DNA from: Acarospora socialis | Lineage: Eukaryota; Ascomycota; Lecanoromycetes; Acarosporales; Acarosporaceae | Assembly (NCBI GenBank): GCA_025617375.2 | Contig: JAMYGW020000008.1 | Span: 1,674,001-1,738,000, forward strand | Direction of reading: 5' to 3' | DNA: 64,000 nt | Part shown: positions 42,986-54,586 of the stretch, one piece after another | Position numbering within the stretch: position 1 is the first letter of the stretch | How the letters are laid out: each line of letters opens with the position of its first letter | Program-made: the position numbers and the translations under genes | The notes under the pieces: generated by a model | Seen by the model: only the letters and a program-made list of their open reading frames with translations | Database searches by the model: none | Told to the model about the DNA's origin: nothing

Positions 42986-45587
42986 TCATTGTGAGATCTC
43001 TCCTCGACGAGAAACGACAGGAAGGGAAAGATGGTTAGTGTCTCCGGGTCTTTCCTTCAGCTGAAGCAACTCAGCTACAGAAGTCTCTTCGCTGGCATCG
43101 CTGTTACCGTTATTTCTTGTTTGTCCGGTGTCGGTAACGGTACGCCGACGAGACCGTGAGCGGGATTGGTCGCGTATAGTGCTGTCTATATTATGAGGGT
43201 CTGTCGTATTAGTTGTAGTGGTGCTGGAGTCTCCCGCTTCTCTATCCGCTCTTTCCTCGCGCCCGATCTATGGTAGCTGTCAGTGAGTTCGATCTCGGAG
43301 AGCCTATCCAGACTTACGGCTTTCTCATCGTGCGAACTCCCCCATAGACTCCAAAGGCTCATCCCCCAGCTCATCTTCTTCTTCTCTGTCTGTGGCACCT
43401 TCCTAATCCTCCGTCCAGCTAATGCACTAGGTGGTGGAACCTCGTCGTTGCCAAAGCCTTCGAACCCGTTCAACATCTCCTCCATACGTTGTTTCTGTAC
43501 CTTATGCTTCTCCTTTGCGAACTTTACATCCCATTTGTGCTTAGCCACTAGCCATTTACGTACTGGACCGGGCTTGATGACACCAATCTCGTCAGCCGGC
43601 ATCTGAAGCGGGGGGAGTGAGGAGGCTGCCGCCAAGTCATAGATATGGCCGTGACGATCTACACGCTGGCGAACCATGTGGTTTCGGAAAAAAGGAATAG
43701 CGTCGCCGGCTTTGCATACTCTAGTCTTAGATCTCGACTGATGGTCAATGTTGCCATTCGACGTGGTGACTGTTCCGCGGTTGCGCTTACTTTTGGAGAC
43801 AGATTCAGTATCCGTATCAGATCCTGCAGAAGTGGTGGAAATGTCGTCGTCATCGGGGATCTCAATCTCGGTCTGTTGGGCGCGCGCAAGGGCCCACGCA
43901 CCGAATTGGGCTATTGACCTGTACATGTACTTCGCGGGCCTGGTAAAACTGAGTGTGGGCGCGACATGGCAAAGATCATCCCAAACTTGCAGTTGCACGT
44001 CTGTGGGCTTCCACTTGTGGAGAATGTCCCGAGCTTCCGAGCTTGAACCTAAGTAAACTTCAGCCGGCGGGTAATTCGATGGATTTGCCGCTTTATGCGC
44101 AAGATAGATCTGCTCGTCTCGCAACATCTCGCCACCACCTGTCATGATCAGTAGTGGAGGAAGGCCGCCTAAGGATGGCTGAAGGACCGGCGAGACAAGA
44201 GGATGTGAGAGCAGTTGATTCGTCGTATACATCTGGATCTGATCTTTGATCTCCACTAGCTTTCCGTCCAGTGAGATCGATAAGTTCTGAGAGGGCCGTG
44301 GAACAGTATTCTCTGGTGGCGTTACTGTATTGACAGGCTTCTCGAGACACTTCGGGGAACTCATGTCCCCTAGTTTAACAGGTACTGATGAGCCCTGTGC
44401 TGCGGTCTCGGGGCGTGCATTTGTTTCCTGAGGTGTAGACTTATTTAACATCCCCCTTTTGGTGAGCGTTGCGGTTCTTTGATTTGCGATCAGCTCGATG
44501 TCATCTGAACTTGGCGGTGGCCAGGCTGCCGAAGGTCGTTGCAGGAATCCATGAGGTGGAATGTAATCTAGGGAGCTAGTTCCTGCTACACTAGGGAAGG
44601 AATGCGTCAGGTCTACCCATGGTGAGATCAATATTGCTCCAGCCGGTAATGGCAGCCCTTGATCGCGCAGAACTATAAGCATACTTGTGATTGATCAGCA
44701 CGGGCGATTGACAGAGCAGAGAAAGGTCCATGTCCATACCTGAGAATCATACCCCCTCCAGCAGAGTCGCCCGCTAACACAATTGTCGATGGGTCCTGTA
44801 CAGTCAAAAGATATAGATAGGCGGAAAGACAATCAAGTAGTCCACAGGGAAATGGGAACTGAGGCGCAAGCCGATATCGGGCTATAAGCATCAGTATGTG
44901 GATCGATGCTTTACTCTCGATATTGGAGACTTACTTTTGGATGGTCAGCTTCAGTAATTCAGAGCGGTGGCCGTTGCTCTTCAGCACAACTTACCGAGCA
45001 AACACTCTCGCCTTCAGCTTCCTAGCATGTCTCTGCATCTGATATCGATGCTCGTCTACGCTCCCAAAGAAATATGCGCCTCCATGGACATATAGCATGA
45101 CTCTCTTACTCGGTAGTTTCAGCGTCTCCCTCACGCGGTAATCTGCCCTCATCTCGATCCACTCGGCCTTCAGTGAACACCCTTCTATCCTCCATTGCCA
45201 CCACTGCCTTCCTCCCACACCTGCAATGCCGTCTGGACCCAGTTTTGCGATGAGAGCGTCGGCAGCAGCTTTGGTCTGCGTTTCAGGAACGGTGCATTCG
45301 TCAACTTTGACCCAGCGCGGATGAGGGACCCATTGCGATGTGAAGCTCTGAACATCTTCAACGGTATGAAGCGAGGCATATCGGAGGAACTGACGTATCA
45401 AGCAAAGCCCTTCGTGATATGAAATGTGTGCGGTGGGCCTTTGTCTCAGGGGCTTTCGATTCAAGTACTACTATGGATTAGTCAGGGGATCAACAAACCA
45501 TGGTGTCAATAGGCGTACGTGAGACAGGCAAGTCTCAATCACTGTTGGTGTGACTGCCGCACCGACCGTGATTGTGTTGAAAGGCAT
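42986..45587 (-). CDS. Alpha/beta hydrolase of the hormone-sensitive-lipase type with long C-terminal extension
   Basis: Carboxylester hydrolase or lipase-like. Exons 45519-45587, 44995-45467, 44740-44913, 43318-44683 and 42986-43267 give 787 residues. The start [19 protein letters not shown] is followed by [20 protein letters not shown]. The oxyanion motif HGGAYFFGS is at about 151-159. The nucleophile elbow GDSAGGG has Ser at about 231, followed by [20 protein letters not shown] and VDLTHSFPS. The catalytic His is probably the one in [14 protein letters not shown] Ser/Thr-rich insert of over 100 residues splits the fold after [13 protein letters not shown]. The last about 330 residues carry no known domain ([18 protein letters not shown], basic stretches, an SRSRSRRR tail). 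The final intron (43268-43317) was placed because GCC|GTAAGT...CATAG|ATC reopens a long coding frame. The acceptor at 44914 gives an extra eleven-residue segment ([11 protein letters not shown]) and is less certain. Confidence 0.85.
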
Positions 45588-45930
45588 CTGCGCAAAACTA
45601 AAGCCCTCCGGCACCTGTGTAGATTGGCATCCGGTGCTGATTATAACGTACAACTACCCCCAGGGCGAGCTTGGGTCGATACGAAAACCAATGATCCATG
45701 AGTGCAAATAGAGGAAAGGTAGACGACAATAATTCAGATAGGGGAGGTGTCAATTGTGGTCAGCGCGACCCGAAGTCCCGGGCCAAGAGCTCGAAAGGGA
45801 ACAGTACCTTTCTCGGGTCATGGCGGGGAGACCCTGCCGGATGATCTGCAGCGGCCCGAGAGACTAAAATCGCGGTTTATCTCTAAATTTGGCGTGATAC
45901 CAACATCCAAATCTTCATAACGCTACAATA
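45588..45930. promoter_or_regulatory. Divergent promoter, hydrolase / tsr2
   Basis: 343 bp between opposed start codons; both promoters must lie here. Single ATG-proximal region of tsr2 is A-rich (CTACAATAATG). Confidence 0.55.
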
Positions 45931-46623
45931 ATGTCGGCCGGAAACCCATCCCCAGGGCCACAACTGGCAAAGGAAGCTCAAGGTGGAGTCGCACTACCAC
46001 CATCACCAGGTACCCACACTTATTAACATCCATTGGCCCTCAACCGCTAAATCCACAACGCAGAAAAGATTCAAGCCAAGTTCGACCTCTCCATCGCTCT
46101 TGCCCTCACGCTCTGGCCAGCCCTCACCCTCGCAGTCCAGAACTCCTGGGGCGGTCCCGACTCGTCCGACAAACGTGATTGGTTCGCTGGCGCCATCTCC
46201 GAGCTCTTTGTCTCAAGACCTGATACCGACGTAGAGGATGTCGAAGAAATGCTGCTGCAAGTCATGAATGACGAGTTCGAGGTCAATGTGGACGATGGGA
46301 GCGCGGAAGAAGTGGCAGCGCGGATAGTAGGGTTGAGAAAATTGACGCTCCAGGGGGACTTTGTGGAGGTGGATAGGATGTATGAGAGGTGGGTGGAGAG
46401 GCAAAAGAAGGGCGGGAGTGGCGTGAAGTTCCAGAAGGTTGAGAGGGGAGAGGAGGATGATGATACGGATTGGGATAGTGATGATGCCGAAGACGACGAG
46501 GATGAGGGCGAGGACGTGGATATGGACGAGGCACCCGCGCCGGTGAAAGCTCCGAGAGAAAAGGTGGAGCCGCAGGTAGACGAGGATGGATTTACGACAG
46601 TGGTGGCTAAGAAAAAAAGATGA
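45931..46623 (+). CDS. tsr2: Pre-rRNA-processing protein Tsr2 (eS26 escort)
   Basis: Acidic chaperone that carries ribosomal protein eS26 into pre-40S particles and is needed for 20S pre-rRNA cleavage. Exons 45931-46009 and 46064-46623 give 212 residues. After a short Pro/Gly-rich start the Tsr2 core reads FDLSIALALTLWPALTLAVQ, NSWGGPDSSDKRDWFAGAIS with ELF, then VEDVEEMLLQVMNDEFEVNV with DDGSAEEVA. The C-terminal part is strongly acidic (DDDTDWDSDDAEDDEDEGED) and ends in DEDGFTTVVAKKKR, the usual Tsr2 end. Length is typical. It shares its upstream region with the divergent hydrolase gene. Confidence 0.94.
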
Positions 46624-47641
46624 CAGATTAAGGAGAGCTCAGGAAATGCCACCTCGATCTCATTGCAAGGGCGAACGGCGTCTCCTGTCTGAACGTCTGC
46701 CTCATTTGACAACGCAGACGCTGCGCGACAACCAGAACGTGGCATTCCACTCTGTTATGCCCCAAGCCCATGCAACTCCGGTCACGCCAAGGGCCCTTGG
46801 GGCCAACTAGCCTAGGGTTTTCCAAAGGGTGTGCGTCTAAAGCCTTCCGCGATGTGTTGATATCGAAGAGGAAATGGTAACAGGGGCATGAAGGACTTGT
46901 GTGTGTCGAAAGACTGGTCATGACCGTGGTTGATGAAAGCATAGATCTACCTGCTTGCACAAGCCTCTTACTTTGAGTTATATTATTCGAACTGAACAAT
47001 GTGAATAGGCTTTCGATCCTAAAGCAGGTATCCATGCGTCTTCCGCGCTATCTGACAAGAATAATGGGTCCTTTGAAAACGAATATACAGAAGTTCAGAT
47101 TTCTAGACAGACATCCATTCTGAGAGACGCAGCTCCCAATTTGCCGATTTAGTCTTTCCCTTCGTTCTCTCTCTTGCATCCATGCCGTTCTGGTGAGCCG
47201 TGTTGCGCTTCCACGAGCGTAGTGAATGTGCAACTTGCCTTGAAGAGAGGCAGGGGTCCGCCCTTCTTTCTGTTGTGACCGCTGCTTGTGCAGCAGCACT
47301 TCGCTTCCATTCTGTCACGACTCGAACTTTGCCACTACCTTATCTTCGAACAAGGTGACAGGTAGAGACGAACGAGAAAATTAAGCTATGCTTACATCCA
47401 AGTAAGAACATACCTCATACAACGAGCACTCAATATCGCGTTGAACCTACCATTACTACTGTCTACCTGACTTCAGCAGCTACTCTGGTGTGAATCCAAG
47501 GTATGTCCTAACAAATTCAGCGAGGCAACTACATTAACTGCCAACTTTTCATTTCCAACAGATACAAGATTGCGACAGACCTCTTCCTTGAACACCATTG
47601 CCGTGCCATGGGCTTTACAAGCACCGTGCGTACTCTAAGAC
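46624..47641. other. Intergenic, no supported gene
   Basis: A 135-codon minus frame at 46628-47035 overlaps the tsr2 3' flank and has no family resemblance. The 5' region of the F-box gene contains a possible untranslated intron (GTATGTCC near 47502 to an AG near 47561), unproven. Confidence 0.5.
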
Positions 47642-49018
47642 ATGGAGCTTGAAGAGACACATCTTAGGACACAGGAGGAAACGACCATCACAGACTTACC
47701 GACTGAGATCTTGAGCGAGGTTGTCTCATTTCTTCCTCGCGACTCCCACCTCGTTCAGACTGCGCTCATCTCGAAACGGTTCAAGGACTTAGTTGAACCG
47801 TTCCTGTACCGGAGCATTTCTATGAGAATAATACCGCTGGATAAGAAAAGAAGATACTCATGGCGAAGCCCTGATGACCTGAATCGCTTTTATTGGCTTG
47901 TTGAGAGTCTGACTCAGAGTCCACATCTATGTCGATTCGTCGTTGCGCTACGCCTGTCCATATTATATGAAAGGTGGAGCCAGGATTTCAGCGACCACCA
48001 TCAACTCATCACTCTTTTACCGTCTTTGAAGGAGCTAACAATGAGTCCTCCTCCACCTCATCTGAATCTTTCCACTTCCAACCGACTCGAAGTCCTGCGC
48101 TTGGATCTTCGCGACTACTTTCAGCAGTTCGAGCAAGACACCCCCGAGCTGGATCTCGTTGATCCTTTGGAGCTCGTGGCTCAGCACTTCTGGATATCAA
48201 CCCTCCAAAGTCTGCAGTTCAGTACAGTCAGGCTCTACGGTGACCGACGTAGTCATCTCTTCCCTAGAGAACGTTATCGGACTTCACCTATCACCGATCT
48301 CCGTGTGCTGCGTTGCAACGATGACGATATAGACGTCTTACCGGAAATATTGCTCTCGATCAGAGCGTTGAAACGCTTCATGTTCGGGAGTGATTGTTGT
48401 CAGCGGTGGGACCACTCGCCAGCCGAGTGCATCCCTCCGTATTGGTTTGCTCGAGCATTGGAACCTCACCAAGCTACATTGGTAGAGCTGGTCATAGTTG
48501 GGAGTGATACTGTCTCTTTCCTCAGAACGCCGCTCTTCGGAAGCTTGGCGACCTACACCAACCTCAAACGACTTGCGATTCCGGAGCCATTTCTAGTACA
48601 ACCACACGGCTTGACGATCCACGAGTTGCTGCCTCAATCTTTAGAAATGCTGCAACTCCAATTCTCGTTGCATCAAAATATAGAGTTAAATGAGGAGCAA
48701 CCATTTCGGTTTGCAAGACTGAAGCTTTTAGCAGAGCACAAGCTTGCATGCTTTCCCGCACTGACGCGTGTAACCTTGTGGATTGAATATCATGGCGAGT
48801 GGAATGGCCCCTATTTTGGAGGTGACGTGGAACTCCTGGCGTGTATGGACCAATTGGTCGGCAAGTTCAAGGAAGTCGGGGTGAAACTCAAGTTGCGTTC
48901 GTGGTTTTCTTTTCCATGGTTGCGCTTAGGCGAGGCATTTCAATGGTATTACAGTGGGAGAGACGTGTGCGATAGACATACGACTGTTGTCCAGTCAGAA
49001 ATTTTAGTAGAGGATTAA
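47642..49018 (+). CDS. F-box protein
   Basis: Single exon, 458 residues. An F-box lies at about 17-62: TDLPTEILSEVVSFLPRDSH followed by LVQTALISKRFKDLVEPFLY and RSISM. It would bind Skp1 in an SCF ubiquitin ligase. The remainder (LRVLRCNDDDIDVLPEILLS, LKRLAIPEPFLVQPHG) has irregular leucine spacing like that of fungal F-box proteins with degenerate leucine-rich repeats, and no recognisable WD40 or Kelch repeat. The substrate is unknown. An upstream ATG at 47608 is out of frame, so the ATG at 47642 is used. Confidence 0.88.
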   Translation: MELEETHLRTQEETTITDLPTEILSEVVSFLPRDSHLVQTALISKRFKDLVEPFLYRSISMRIIPLDKKRRYSWRSPDDLNRFYWLVESLTQSPHLCRFVVALRLSILYERWSQDFSDHHQLITLLPSLKELTMSPPPPHLNLSTSNRLEVLRLDLRDYFQQFEQDTPELDLVDPLELVAQHFWISTLQSLQFSTVRLYGDRRSHLFPRERYRTSPITDLRVLRCNDDDIDVLPEILLSIRALKRFMFGSDCCQRWDHSPAECIPPYWFARALEPHQATLVELVIVGSDTVSFLRTPLFGSLATYTNLKRLAIPEPFLVQPHGLTIHELLPQSLEMLQLQFSLHQNIELNEEQPFRFARLKLLAEHKLACFPALTRVTLWIEYHGEWNGPYFGGDVELLACMDQLVGKFKEVGVKLKLRSWFSFPWLRLGEAFQWYYSGRDVCDRHTTVVQSEILVED

Positions 49019-49382
49019 CAATCAGAGAAACCATACTGCCTCATTGTGTAACTGGTAAAGTGTTTCAGACAACTTTACAATTGCCTGGGCTGAAAGCCTT
49101 TCCCAAAGCTCATTCTCATGGCGCAATGTATTAGATTGAGTTTAGGTTCATCACTGGCAACGGTCTTTGAACTTGGCTAATTCCTCTGATGTTGATCATT
49201 GAAGCACGAGCGCTTCTCCTTCTCCCAACGCTAACCGGATATAGAAGTGGGAGCTCATTCATCGGCAACTCCCGACAGAAGGTGAGTTAGCTTGCACTAC
49301 AACAACAACAAATGCATGGGCCTTTCATTGAACAGAGACGCGGGTATCACTTCTTAACCACATTACACAATCGAGATCAAGC
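49019..49382. other. Intergenic, no gene seen
   Basis: Promoter of the BSD-domain gene. Nothing else noted. Confidence 0.6.
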
Positions 49383-50775
49383 ATGGATATTGCATATGAT
49401 CACATCCAAGAAGAGGTCCTTTCCCCCGACGAGGCAGCAGAGAAGGATGCCAGCAACCTCGAAAAGAGCAACCTCAATACAGAGTTCCGCGAAGCCTACA
49501 CCACCTTCTCGTCCAGCCCCTGGGGCGCCCGACTCGGCGGCTTATTTGGCACTGTCAAGAAGCAAGGCGAAAGCTACTACGAGGGCGCACGACAGGAAGC
49601 GTCTGCCGCCAGCGAGGAAGCCTTGAAAGGCTTCACAGAGCTCAAATCGACACTCATCAACCGCACACGATCTCTTTCCCTCAATCAACCCCAAGAAACG
49701 AACAGGTCAACACCAGTAGCGCCCACCGAGGCTTCGCATGATGAAGCCGGAAAAGAACGCGCTGACAATGACGCTCTCCGCGAATCCGAAGGCCTTGTTT
49801 CACGGTTCCGCGCCGAAGCCGCCAAACGGCTGAAGGATATCGAGAAGGCGGAAGATGCGGCCGACGAAGCTCTTCTGAAGTTCGGCACAAACATCCGCAA
49901 TTTTCTACGCGATGCAGTCACGATCGCTCCACCGACCGACGACAAAGACAAGGATGGGAGCGGCAAGGTGCTCTTCGAGAGCAAGGACTCGGAAGGAAAG
50001 CGCGTCATCCACTCGACTAGGTTCGACGCTCAGTTACATGCGATTCACTCGTCGGCCGACAGCTTCACCAAAGATCCGATAAGTCCCGAGTACGAGAAGT
50101 GGAGCCAGAACTTCAGCGTGGAGGAGAGGACAGAAGGCATAAGTAAGGATTTGGAAACATACGAGGAGCTCCGACGCGCGATGGAGAGGCTGGTGCCGGA
50201 GCAAGTCGAATACGGCCAGTTCTGGAAACGTTACTATTTCCTGCGCATGGTTGTGGAAACGGAGGAGCAGAGGCGGAGGGAACTGTTGAAGGGTTCGTCC
50301 CGGCGCCTAACTATCATCTCTCACAAACTCGAACAAAATCATGACCTAGCTCATACTGCACACAGGCGCGACGACTACCACCAACGAAGAAGAAGAAGTC
50401 GCCTGGGACGAAGACTCCGAAGAAGAAGACGGACCCTCCACGCCCAACGCCTCCTCCGCCATCAAACCCAAACCATCCACCTCTTCCTCTTCCTCCACTA
50501 CGCCTAACCCGAATCCCCGACCCACAGCCACCACCGATCAAACCGCAACGACCCCTACAACAACAGAATCCCTCAAACCCCTTTCCCCCCGCCGTTCCAA
50601 CGAACACGACCAGAACTCACAGCCGGACAGCGACGCCAGCTATGATTTGCTCGTCAGTGGAGCGACGAGTCGGGCGCCGGGGAGCCCGGGGGAGGAGAAG
50701 GATAGGGAGAAAGACAAGGAGAAGGAGAAGGAGAAGGCCGTGGTTGAGGAGAGCGATGAGGAAGACTGGGAATGA
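49383..50775 (+). CDS. BSD-domain protein (Dos2-like)
   Basis: Exons 49383-50292 and 50366-50775 give 439 residues. The N-terminus MDIAYDHIQEEVLSPDEAAE is followed by FSSSPWGARLGGLFGTVKKQGESY, as in fungal BSD proteins. A coiled-coil-like Ala/Glu-rich stretch spans about 140-170 (FRAEAAKRLKDIEKAEDAAD). The BSD domain runs from about 245 to 300: EYEKWSQNFSVEERTEGISK, then LETYEELRRAMERLVPEQVE and FWKRYYFLRMVVE with the characteristic FWxxYF. The tail is acidic and Ser/Pro-rich and ends ESDEEDWE, a conserved end. S. pombe Dos2 acts in heterochromatin/ubiquitin-related roles, but function here is not predictable. The DNA strand composition changes sharply from C-rich to G-rich at about 50640 within the tail. 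Confidence 0.88.
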
Positions 50776-51230
50776 GGGGATAGGGTATTGGTCCTGGCTG
50801 ACTTCGGGGGGTCTGAGGGCTAGTTCATATTCTCGACGTCGGACGGAGTTGGTGGGTTTGGGGCGTTGTGAACTTGATCAGATGAGAGAAGGTCGTTTCT
50901 TTCTGACTGGATGGCATGGCGTACTTGGTGCCTCTGTTCTTCACTTCTTTATTCTCTCCTGATGTCGCATAACTGCGTGTAGGCTACTCGGCATATAAGT
51001 CGATATAACACAGCCTTTACGATCTATACCCTTCCACCAGACCAAGTCAAAGCCAAATCTACGGCAAGCCAAAGCCAAAGCCAAAGCCAAAGCCAATTTC
51101 AAGCCTCGCAATCAATTTCCACACATCTCCACTCTCCACGAAACGCCAATGCCATGCAGCCAGCCCGAAGCGCCGCGACCTGTTAAACCCACCACTCATT
51201 TATCGCAAACAAAAGCACTGTCTCCCATGC
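50776..51230. repeat. Intergenic between converging genes, with a GCCAAA hexamer repeat
   Basis: Between the stops of the BSD gene and yrb30. A tandem GCCAAA repeat of nearly five units lies at 51068-51097, with one stray unit at 51051-51056. Otherwise no feature; it holds both 3' ends. Confidence 0.65.
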
Positions 51231-54070
51231 TCACTCTTCCTCTCTTCCCTCCAAACCCACATCCGCACCTGCAACCCCATCACTATCCTCTTTCACTAGA
51301 CCCACAGTAAAAGCAGGACTAGTCCCCAACCCCTCATCCGTCAGGCCCGTCCTCGGTCTTTCCCGCTCCCTCACCACGGCTCTCTCCCTCTCGCCCAACG
51401 GACTCCCTCTCTTCGGCACCATATCCCTCCTCAGCACCGCCTGTCTCCCTTTCATCAAGCCCCTTTCCCCTCCGGACGGCGTCGGCGGCGAACTATACCC
51501 TCTCGCCCCGAGGGACGGGGCGTGTGCGAACCGATCGGGGGTCGCGCTGGCGTGGCGAGGACCAGGACGGGGAGAGGAACTGGACCGACTGAGGCTGTTT
51601 TTGAGCAGGAGAGGCGGGGTCTCCGGGGTGTGATCCCGTGGGGTGTGGGGTGATTGCGGCGGAGGCAGATGGTGAGGGTACGGCCAGGAGTCGTCGTAGC
51701 GGTCATTTTCGTCCGCCCAGCGGGATCGGGGACTGGACGAGGGTTCGGCGTCGTAGTTGGGGTGGGTGTCCCAAGGAGGGGCTTCACTACCTTGGCGGCT
51801 TTCGCGTCCGTTGTGATATGGATACTGGGAGTGGTATTGGTAGTCTTCGCCGCGTCGCTTAACAGGGCTTTCGTCGTAGGGGTCGAAACCGACTCTTGCG
51901 CGTGCTTCGCGGCGGACTCGACGGCGCTCTTCGCTGTCGGCCCCGGCCCCGGTCGTGGAGGACTCTTCGAGAAAGAAGTGAAGGAGCTCGTCGTTGATGG
52001 CGAGGTGCGAGGTTTGTTGGAATTGTTGGAGGGAGGCGAGGCGGAGGACAGTCTCGAGGAGGGAGAGGGAGGTGCGGATGGCGGGGAACAGGGTGGGGCT
52101 GGTAGTTGTTGTTGCTGTGGGCATAGGGGATTGCGGGATTAGTTGGTTATGGGGCAAGGATGATGAGTGGATCTGCGGCGGGACTGGTGTAGACTTGTCG
52201 TCGAGGCGTAGGTTCGAAAGCGCTGTGGTCATTTGCGGGTCAAGAGACTGCTCGCGGGATGGCGCTGAAGGACGGTTTGATGATGTCTCCACTTCGGAGG
52301 TAGTTTCTTCTGTATCGCTCTCTTCAGATTCGACATAGACCTCGAAGGCCATCCACTCAGGGTCTAAATCTCCAGGAATACGCCAGGGATTAGTAGGGTT
52401 AGACTTCTGTTGCGGTGTTTCGGATGAGGACACGATTGACGAGGACAGATATTCTCGTTGTAGTTGAGCATCGATCTCGGACTGGCTGTCATCATACGGT
52501 AGAACGTCTCCATTTGTAGCCACCACGTGTTCGTGGCCGCCCTCCTCATCGTCCGACAGCGCATCTACTCGGAACCGCTCCATCATGCGTCTGGGTGGTA
52601 GAGCGTTGACATCTCTTCTCAGCAGTAGAACTGGGCTATTGGGTTCGCCTTCGTTTCCAATGTTAAGAATTTTCCCGGTATCTGCATAGAAGATCTTCGA
52701 GATCTCATGAATGGGCACCATATCCCTGATGCCAGCTAAATTGACATCCTCATATGGACCGGGCTGTGCTTCATCGTCCTCAAACGAATGCACACGATCA
52801 TCATCAAGGTCTTCAATTATCGACAACTGGTACGCATACTCGTCGGCATAGGCCTCACCACTAATGTGAGCAGTCTCGTAGTCGTGCTGCGAGCCGGTGG
52901 GTGAATATGGTGTGTCTTGATTGCCACCGTTGGTATGACCGCGATTCCCCCCATTTCTCGACGTCTCAGGGAGGCCATAAGCAACGTTCAGTGGTACACG
53001 AAGTAGCCTGATTCTTGCTTTGTGCATCACTTCCTTCCATGTAGTTTCTCGTAAGCCCTCTTCGTCCTGTGCTCGTACATGACCAGAGAACAGCATATAG
53101 AGCGAAAGAGTAAAGGTTGGACCAATTTGTATAGCCTGAGTAGGTAGTGAAGCGTATTGGGAATCTCCTGCGGTAAGGAACGTACTCGCTTGGAGCAGTC
53201 GGGACGGGGAGATGCTGGCTGGTAGGTTTGTTGAAAGAGTTGCTCCTGACGTAGTGATTGCAAGGTTGATAAGGGGTACGGCGTCCTCGATACGGCTAAG
53301 TAGATCTCGTATATCCTGGATGATAAGCTTAAGTTCAATATCGTTCTGAACGCGAGACTTGGCATTCGAGCTGCCACGCCGGGCCTGCTCCTCAGCGTTT
53401 GCGGCATTAGCGAGGCGTTGCCCCAGCGCTTGAATATCCCAGCGGAGAGCCTTTGTTAAGGACATTGCCGATTCGAGCGAAGTGTTACCACGGGCTGAGC
53501 TGTTCAAAGGTCAGATTGGTACAGCAGCAACTTCCGCTCAAACTTACATCAGCTCAATCATGTCTATTGCAGGCGAGATAATCTACCACCGAACAAGTCA
53601 GATATGACTGCAAAAACCAAGGTAGCTTTGCGGAGTGAAGATAAAGGAGAACGCGACGCAAATAGAGTTATGCAGCAGAATACCTTCTACAACAGAGGCT
53701 GAAGGTTGAGACCTTTGAACAGGAGCAGACGTACTTTGATTTTGTTGTTCAGCCGCTCCTGCAAAGTTTGAAGCTCGGCCCTTTCGTTCCCTTTGACTTG
53801 CTATATGAAGATTAGTATCATCGAAATGGTCTACCGCCTGCGTCTACCACCTTCAACAGTCTGGAAGATTGTCGTATAGCAAAGCTAGCGGTAATGGTGA
53901 TGCCAGACCTGTCATCATGTAAGTTCAGTAAAGCTAAGTTATGTTGCCCAGATAGCTGACGTACCTGATGGCATAGTTCATCGCCTGCTGGGTGATCTGA
54001 TGTCGGTTTTTAGCAGCTGGGACTGGTGGAGAAAAAACAGCAAGCATACCTTGCCCAAGACGATGTCCAT
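51231..54070 (-). CDS. yrb30: Ran-GTP-binding protein Yrb30 homologue
   Basis: Yeast Yrb30 binds Ran-GTP (Gsp1) and shuttles between nucleus and cytoplasm. Exons 54050-54070, 53965-53996, 53851-53908, 53735-53800, 53548-53582 and 51231-53499 give 826 residues. The five short 5' exons give MDIVLGKITQQAMNYAIRSG followed by ITITASFAIRQSSRLLK, then QVKGNERAELQTLQERLNNK, IISPAIDMIEL and ISARGNTSLESAMSLTKALR. The conserved core continues with IQDIRDLLSRIEDAVPLINL, AITTSGATLSTNLP, ISPSRLLQASTFLTAGDSQY and IQIGPTFTLSLYMLFSGHVR. The second half is Ser/Pro/Arg-rich and disordered, typical for filamentous fungi. It faces sup35 across a 516-bp divergent region. Confidence 0.9.
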
Positions 54071-54586
54071 ATCGAAGGTGAAGATGAACCCTTGATAGAC
54101 TAGAGACCAAAAAGGGCATATCTAATGTCACCATTCCTTTGCAGAGTATTTGGCTCTCCTCCAACTTTGTATTCGGAAGGTTGTATGGTTATGAGGTGGT
54201 TGTTGCAGACGGTGTAAACAGTCACGGAGCAGATAATACAAGTAGAGGAAGGTTGACGCGACCAAAAGGCGCTAACACTTAGCCGAGCGGGCCGCTGAAA
54301 CGTCATTCGCTGCGAGGTTGAGGTTTCGCATGAGTCTATCGCTAGGGCTGAGCACACATTTCACTTCATCTGTAAGGATCTTTGTCTGCTTGTGAAAGAG
54401 CCTCCCGTGCCCATATCAGAAATAACCAACACCAATTTCGATCAGATTTGTCTCTCGAGTCAGAACCTACTCTCCTGGAAGGAAGAAGCGTTGCATCTAC
54501 CACCAAGTCTGAAGCAGTACTGGCAAAACCCTCTCACCAGGCTGAAGATCGCTTTGTGCGGTTTTATTATACCGTAACTCGGCACG
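54071..54586. promoter_or_regulatory. Divergent promoter, yrb30 / sup35
   Basis: 516 bp between opposed start codons. A short upstream ORF region at 54382-54577 lies in the sup35 leader. No assigned regulatory motif. Confidence 0.5.

Noticed and set aside
46628-47035. 135-codon minus-strand frame
   Set aside because: Starts in the 5' leader of the F-box gene and ends against tsr2; no motif.
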